Assembly (NCBI GenBank): GCA_964430335.1
Contig: CAYSEN010000001.1
Span: 20,937-84,936, forward strand
From: SIBU01 sp964430335
Lineage (GTDB): Bacteria; Patescibacteriota; Minisyncoccia; Phycocordibacterales; SIBU01
Direction of reading: 5' to 3'
DNA: 64,000 nucleotides
Every line of letters starts with the position of its first letter. Position 1 is the stretch's first letter. Shown piece after piece: positions 59,248 to 64,000 of the stretch. Both the position numbers and the translations under genes were made by a program. The notes under the pieces were generated by a model. The model was not told the DNA's origin. It ran no database searches and was given only the letters and a program-made list of their open reading frames with translations.

Positions 59248-62200
59248 ATGAACTTTTCTAATAAGTTTTTTCGAAATTTAGCAATTTGTTTACTTGCGTT
59301 TTTCAGTGTTGCTTCTGTTTTTGTATCAAGCACCACACTTTCGGCGGAATCAGTTCAGAGTAATGCTGTCATGGTTTATGTCCGACCTCAGGTCACTTGT
59401 TCTGCCAGCCCAACTTCACTCGGAACAGGAGGAAGTTCAACTTGGACCGCTACTGTTTTGCCAGCCGGACCAGCGTATACATATTCATGGAGTGTTCCCG
59501 GTGGAAATTTTGTAAGTTCTCCAACTACAAATTCAGCAACCTATTCTTATCCAACTGCGGGTTCATACAATGCCAGCGTTACTGTAACTCCTCCGTCTCT
59601 AGGTGCAGACCCAAACGGTGTTACTGCCGCAATGCTCGCCACAACTGCTAGTTGTAGTTCAACTGTTTCAGTCGCCGATCCATTCAACTATTCTTTGTCT
59701 AATTCTGGCAATATAAATGTGGTGGTAGGGGGCTCAGGATCAAATGTGATTAACACCGCACTTTTGACTGGTACAACTCAGGTAGTCAATTTGACTCTGA
59801 CAAGCGTCCCAGCCTTGCCAGCAAACATTGTTCCTTCATGGACAACTAACACTGTCACACCCGGAGGCTCAAAACCGGTTTCTTTTGCTGTTGGTCCTAC
59901 TGCTACTCCAGGAGCCGCTTACACAATAACAGTCACAGGAACATCTGCTGGTGTACCAAACAAAACGACAGCTTTCACGCTCACTATTTCAAGTTCAACC
60001 GTAAATCCAACCGCTACAATTTCAGCTAGTCCAAACCCTGTTTCTTACGGAGGAACACCAAATGTTTCTTGGTCATCATCAAACGCCACTGCTTGTTCAG
60101 CAACATCAGCAAACTTTTCTACCACTTTCGGAGGAGTCCCAAATGCCACGTTAGGTGTTAATTCTGGAGTTGCTCAAACAACACCTACTACATATACACT
60201 GACATGTGCCGGAGCAATAGGAACTACTCCTGTTACTGTTTCTGTAGCTGTTCCTGTTTTACCTGAACAGCCTGCGCCTTTAGTTAGTCCATCACCTTCA
60301 TGTGCCACCGGTTCAAATGTCAGTATGATTGTTACATGGCCAAGCGCCGCCCTCGCCACAAGCTACAAGCTCCACCGATCATCGTCCGGCTCTTCAGGTT
60401 CATACAGTCAACTTCCAATCGGCTCTCCTACAAACGCCACTAGTCCATATGTAGATTCAGGACTGACAGCCGGAACTTACTACTATCAATTACAGGCGGT
60501 AAATACGGCAGGGTCTTCATACTCCGTGCCGGTTGTGATTGTCGTTCCGACTTGTCCACCAGCTTTTGATTACAGACTTTTGAATTCGGGAAATGTTTCA
60601 ACTTCAATCGGCTCTTCTGTGTCTAATACGATTATTCGAGAATTGATTTCTGGAACTACCCAAGCGGTCTCACTGAGCATTTCAGGTTTGCCAGCAGATA
60701 CTAATTATTCGTTTACTCCAGTGTCAGCAAACCCGCAGGCACCAGCTGCAGCGATAGGGAACAGTATTTTGACTATAACCACAACTTCAAGAACTGTTGC
60801 CGGCTTGTATCATATTACAGTGACAGGTTCTCCGCTTAACAGGACTACCACATTTGACCTAACTGTTACAACAGCACCACTTGATCCAGTCTCTCACATA
60901 TCAGCTTCACCAAACCCAGTTTCATACGGAGGAACCCCAAATATCGCATGGTATGCAGACAATAACCCAGTCTCTTGTATTCCTTTGAGTGGAAACTTTT
61001 CTACAACCTTCAGCGGTGTTCCGAATTCTGTGGCTGGTACAAACCCAGGAGTTCTTCAGAACGCTCCTGTAAATTACACGGTTTCGTGTAGCGGTGTTTC
61101 AGGCACAAGTCCTTCTTCAGCATCAGTCAATGTAAATGTCCTTCCACAAAGGCCAACTCTCAACACACCAAGTCCTTCAGCGTCTTGTGCTTCCAATTCC
61201 TCACAGATAAGCATGATACTTTCTTGGAGCAACGCCGCCCTTGCCACAAGCTACAAACTCCACCGATCATCGTCCGGCTCTTCAGGTTCATACAGTCAAC
61301 TTCCAATCGGCTCTCCTACAAACGCCACTAGTCCATATGTAGATTCAGGACTGACAGCCGGAACTTACTACTATCAATTACAGGCGGTAAATGCTTCGGG
61401 ATCATCGTATTCAAATCCTGTGGCGATTGTCGTTCCGACTTGTCCACCAGCTTTTGATTACAGTTTGTCTAACTCGGGCAATATTGCTGTCGTCGTTGGT
61501 TCATCCGGATCAAATACAATTTTAAGAACTTTGATTGCAGGTGCAACACAGGCTGTTTCTTTAACAGTCACAGGAATTCCTTCAAACACCAGCTACACAA
61601 TCATTCCCGTATCAGCTAACCCACAGTCTCCAGCATCTGCATCTGGAAATAGCACGCTTACTATAACAACTACTGCTCTTACTCCATCTGGCAATTACCC
61701 AATCACAGTCACTGGTGCACCTCTAGGAAAAACCACCACATTTAACTTGATAGTCAGTGCTTCAACCGTAAATCCAATTACATATATTTCTGCTTTGCCA
61801 AACCCTGTAGCGTATGGAGGAACTCCAAATATTTCATGGCATTCAGATTACGCTACGTCATGTACTTCGTTGAGCGGTAATTTCTCAACTAATACCGTTG
61901 TACCAAACGCTACACAAGGTACAAACGTCGGAGTAGCTCAAACAGCCCCAACTAATTACACAGTCTTCTGTAGTGGAACCCCAGGTTCTACTCCATCGTC
62001 TGCATCGATAAATGTTACCGTAGCACCTCAAAGACCAGCTATAAGTTCTTTGGTAGCATCACCTGCTTGTGCTTCTAACGCCACACCTGCAACTGTAAAT
62101 ATTGCATGGACTAACTCTACTTTAGCTACAAGTTATAGATTGCACAGATCACCAACTGGCGCTCCTGGCACATACAGTCAGTTGCCTATAGGCGCACCTG

Positions 62201-63366
62201 TTGATGTGACTAGCCCTTATGCAGATACAGGTCTTGGTGCCGGTACCTATTATTACCAAGTACAGGCTTTAAACGCTTCGGGATCTTCTTACTCTGCTCC
62301 GATGTCTATAGATATCCCAAGTTGTTCAGGTTTTGATTACAGACTATCAGCAACTCCTACCGTAACTGTTGCTGCCGGAGACTTCATTGCAAATACCATT
62401 ACTGCAAATTATGTAAACGGAACCGCTGAATCAATATTCTTTTCTATTCCAGCAAATGTCTTGCCTCCAGGAGTTACTTTGCAATCCTTTAGCCCTACTT
62501 CATGTAACCCAGGCGCAACTAGATGTAATATTGTGTTGACTCTTAATACCGCATCTAATACAACCACTGGTACGTACACGATTACGGTTCACGGTGTTTC
62601 GCAAGACACAAGTATTGCTAGAGATGTTAATTTCGCTTTAGTTGTAACCAATACACCTGTTCCACCAGGATTGAATGTTACCTGCACCGCCTCACCAATA
62701 AACGTAGATTTGGCCAACAACCGATCTGTAACCTGGACTGCAAATGTCACAAACGGTACTCCTCCTTTCACTTACACATGGTCTGGAGATTATCCTTTAG
62801 CCCCTGATACGGCTGCTACTACTGCTTCAAGAGTAAAAACCAAAACTGTGACATACGTAGACAATACAGTTACTCCAAAGAAAGGGTACATCACTGTTAC
62901 CGACTCGGGTACACCACAGTTGTCAGCCGTGTCATACCAATGTCCTTCAACAGTTGATGTGATAGATACCGACACTACCCCCGATTTTGCACTAACCGCA
63001 ACACCTAAGGTGTCTATGAATTTCGTCGGATCAACTGCTACTTCAAATATAATTGGAGTGACTATAGGATCAATAGACGGCTTCAATGGCGATGTTATCC
63101 TGACCGGAGGCCCAAGTAGTATAAATATAAATGGTGTAGATTATCCTTTAACCTATGAATTCTATAATCACGATACTCTGGATCAGAATTCTGTAATCGC
63201 AAATTTCCGATACGGAACCGGTCTAGACATGGTGGTCAGATCAACATCTCAGATTCCAACAGGTAGTTACCAAATAACTGTAACAGGTACTTCAGGGTCA
63301 TTGGTACACAGCAAGCCAGTCATACTTGAGGTGGGTACGGTCAGACCAATTTTCCAGGAATTTTGA
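59248..63366 (+). CDS. Giant secreted repeat protein (Ig-like and FN3-like units)
   Basis: The 1372-aa protein has a signal peptide (about residues 1-33, ending TLSA), an initial PKD-like domain (YSWSVPGGNF) and then three long units of about 296 residues. Each unit has an FDY-S-L-x-N-S-G-N beta domain, an Ig-like part (ASPNPVSYGGTPN) and an FN3-like part (ATSYKLHRSSSGSSGSYSQL). Two more beta domains close the protein. DNA of units 1 and 2 is identical over 134 bases. A GTG at 59218 would add 10 residues. Probably a surface or adhesion protein; no anchor motif is visible at the C-terminus. Confidence 0.85.
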   Translation: MNFSNKFFRNLAICLLAFFSVASVFVSSTTLSAESVQSNAVMVYVRPQVTCSASPTSLGTGGSSTWTATVLPAGPAYTYSWSVPGGNFVSSPTTNSATYSYPTAGSYNASVTVTPPSLGADPNGVTAAMLATTASCSSTVSVADPFNYSLSNSGNINVVVGGSGSNVINTALLTGTTQVVNLTLTSVPALPANIVPSWTTNTVTPGGSKPVSFAVGPTATPGAAYTITVTGTSAGVPNKTTAFTLTISSSTVNPTATISASPNPVSYGGTPNVSWSSSNATACSATSANFSTTFGGVPNATLGVNSGVAQTTPTTYTLTCAGAIGTTPVTVSVAVPVLPEQPAPLVSPSPSCATGSNVSMIVTWPSAALATSYKLHRSSSGSSGSYSQLPIGSPTNATSPYVDSGLTAGTYYYQLQAVNTAGSSYSVPVVIVVPTCPPAFDYRLLNSGNVSTSIGSSVSNTIIRELISGTTQAVSLSISGLPADTNYSFTPVSANPQAPAAAIGNSILTITTTSRTVAGLYHITVTGSPLNRTTTFDLTVTTAPLDPVSHISASPNPVSYGGTPNIAWYADNNPVSCIPLSGNFSTTFSGVPNSVAGTNPGVLQNAPVNYTVSCSGVSGTSPSSASVNVNVLPQRPTLNTPSPSASCASNSSQISMILSWSNAALATSYKLHRSSSGSSGSYSQLPIGSPTNATSPYVDSGLTAGTYYYQLQAVNASGSSYSNPVAIVVPTCPPAFDYSLSNSGNIAVVVGSSGSNTILRTLIAGATQAVSLTVTGIPSNTSYTIIPVSANPQSPASASGNSTLTITTTALTPSGNYPITVTGAPLGKTTTFNLIVSASTVNPITYISALPNPVAYGGTPNISWHSDYATSCTSLSGNFSTNTVVPNATQGTNVGVAQTAPTNYTVFCSGTPGSTPSSASINVTVAPQRPAISSLVASPACASNATPATVNIAWTNSTLATSYRLHRSPTGAPGTYSQLPIGAPVDVTSPYADTGLGAGTYYYQVQALNASGSSYSAPMSIDIPSCSGFDYRLSATPTVTVAAGDFIANTITANYVNGTAESIFFSIPANVLPPGVTLQSFSPTSCNPGATRCNIVLTLNTASNTTTGTYTITVHGVSQDTSIARDVNFALVVTNTPVPPGLNVTCTASPINVDLANNRSVTWTANVTNGTPPFTYTWSGDYPLAPDTAATTASRVKTKTVTYVDNTVTPKKGYITVTDSGTPQLSAVSYQCPSTVDVIDTDTTPDFALTATPKVSMNFVGSTATSNIIGVTIGSIDGFNGDVILTGGPSSININGVDYPLTYEFYNHDTLDQNSVIANFRYGTGLDMVVRSTSQIPTGSYQITVTGTSGSLVHSKPVILEVGTVRPIFQEF
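60371..60504 (+). repeat. Identical internal repeat, copy 1
   Basis: 134 bases are identical to 61259-61392 (offset 888 bases = 296 codons), encoding the FN3-like HRSSSGSSGSYSQLPIGSPT region. A second identical block starts at 60541 and 61429. Confidence 0.85.
61259..61392 (+). repeat. Identical internal repeat, copy 2
   Basis: Second copy of the 134-base block at 60371-60504. A third, diverged copy encodes HRSPTGAPGTYSQLPIGAPV near 62149. Confidence 0.85.
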
Positions 63367-63382
63367 TATAAAAACAGATTTT

Positions 63383-63414
63383 ACCTGCCACTTTACATTT
63401 GTGGCAGGTTTTTG
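63383..63414 (+). terminator. Terminator of repeat-protein gene
   Basis: ACCTGCCAC (63383-63391) and GTGGCAGGT (63401-63409) followed by TTTTTG. Confidence 0.88.
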
Positions 63415-63450
63415 CATTAATTTAGCAGTGTCATTTTTTAATTAATATTC

Positions 63451-64000
63451 ATGATTCTGCCGAAATCGATTACGACATTTTTTCAGTCAATACTCTATCT
63501 TTTTACACTCGTCTTGTTTAAAACGTTTTGTAAGTTCGAGGTGCGAGGATTAGAGAACGTAATGAATCTAGAGCCGGGTATTATCTTCGCCGCAAACCAC
63601 ACAAGTGAGTGGGACCCACTGCTTGTAGGAATAGCCCTACCTTATTTCACAAAGAATTTTCTACCGATTTACTACGTGTCGAGAACCAGCGAGTTTTATA
63701 ATTCATCAGGTTGGAGAGGTATTTTCTACGGTGGCTTTATATTCAAACTCTTCGGCGCGTATCCGGCTTACTCCGGAAAAAAGGATTATGCACATTCTCT
63801 ACAACACTTTGTAAGTTTTTTGAAACTAAAAAGAAATGTCTGCATTTTCCCGGAAGGAAAGAGAAGTAGGACGGGGGAAATAGGGGAGGCACATGGTGGA
63901 TTAGGATATCTTGCGTACACCACAGGGGCTCCAGTAGTCCCAGTTGCGATTAGAGGGGTGTATAATTTATCTCTGAGGGAGTTTTTTACAAAGAGGCCAA
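63451..64000 (+). CDS. plsC: 1-acylglycerol-3-phosphate acyltransferase (PlsC), N-terminal part
   Basis: An open frame of 183 codons from ATG 63451 to the right edge. After a hydrophobic N-terminal segment (about residues 8-25) it shows the acyltransferase motif NHTSEWD (about 50-56, catalytic His and Asp), a GAYPAYSGKK region and FPEGKRSRTGE (about 133-143), with VVPVAIRG further on. This enzyme adds the second acyl chain to lysophosphatidate in phospholipid synthesis or recycles scavenged lipids. The 3' end is outside the window. Confidence 0.92.
   Translation, partial: MILPKSITTFFQSILYLFTLVLFKTFCKFEVRGLENVMNLEPGIIFAANHTSEWDPLLVGIALPYFTKNFLPIYYVSRTSEFYNSSGWRGIFYGGFIFKLFGAYPAYSGKKDYAHSLQHFVSFLKLKRNVCIFPEGKRSRTGEIGEAHGGLGYLAYTTGAPVVPVAIRGVYNLSLREFFTKRP

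Noticed and set aside
1..64000. Recoded UGA as in Gracilibacteria or Absconditabacteria
   Set aside because: TGA ends real genes here (for example tyrS, whose stop reads tca at 3042-3044 on the plus strand), and no gene needs TGA read-through.

Overview
The window looks like a chromosome segment of an ultra-small Patescibacteria (CPR) bacterium, most likely of the Parcubacteria group. This is inferred from gene content and style: short intergenic gaps, AT-rich DNA, the standard genetic code, shortened housekeeping proteins, and a long cluster of type IV secretion-like membrane genes. Other pointers are a LysM plus M23 cell-wall protein, a membrane pyrophosphatase, and many genes whose -10 box lies only 6-8 bases before the start codon, as expected for leaderless mRNAs. 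Two runs of exactly 100 N mark scaffold gaps at 46025-46124 and 56505-56604.

Layout. 1-6839: a partial unknown gene, a shortened yebC, ruvC, a membrane protein, a 29-residue hyperacidic microprotein with its own promoter and terminator, tyrS and a class A penicillin-binding protein. 6848-11670: the replication-origin neighbourhood, with a dciA-like gene, dnaN, a probable oriC, dnaA, and then rpmH-rnpA-yidC-jag. 11667-27291: an approximately 15.6 kb run of minus-strand genes for a type IV secretion-like envelope machine (TSP3-repeat lipoprotein-like or membrane protein, large secreted protein, VirB6-like channel, proline-rich protein, PrgI-like protein, VirB4-like N-terminal protein, VirB4 ATPase, pilin-like and exported proteins). 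27419-40644: a peptidoglycan-binding protein, rsmA, uvrD, LysM/M23 protein, comM, a dksA-like gene, pnp, a NYN-domain nuclease, rpsO, a Xer recombinase and xth.

40645-46202 is the most unusual stretch. It holds a promoter-to-terminator unit with no ORF (candidate ncRNA), the CCA-adding enzyme, four tRNA genes (Arg-TCG, Gly-GCC, Pro-TGG, Gly-TCC; none encodes CCA), yraN with a parS-like palindrome, an RNHCP protein and a serine protease. The tRNA genes are followed by short structured repeats that carry inverted and direct copies of the tRNA T-arm. Two of these repeats share the same hairpin plan, loop and spacing although their stem sequences differ completely, which is covariation. The scaffold gap at 46025 falls inside one of them.

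46203-54751 returns to housekeeping: hup, rny, clpP, rsmE, a trigger factor that lacks its PPIase domain, a small tail-anchored protein, hppA and nusA. 54931-63366 encodes surface or secreted proteins: a glycine-rich/CARDB/FN3 protein interrupted by the second gap, a visibly GC-richer gene with a strong Shine-Dalgarno site that looks acquired, and a 1372-residue repeat protein. The window ends inside plsC.
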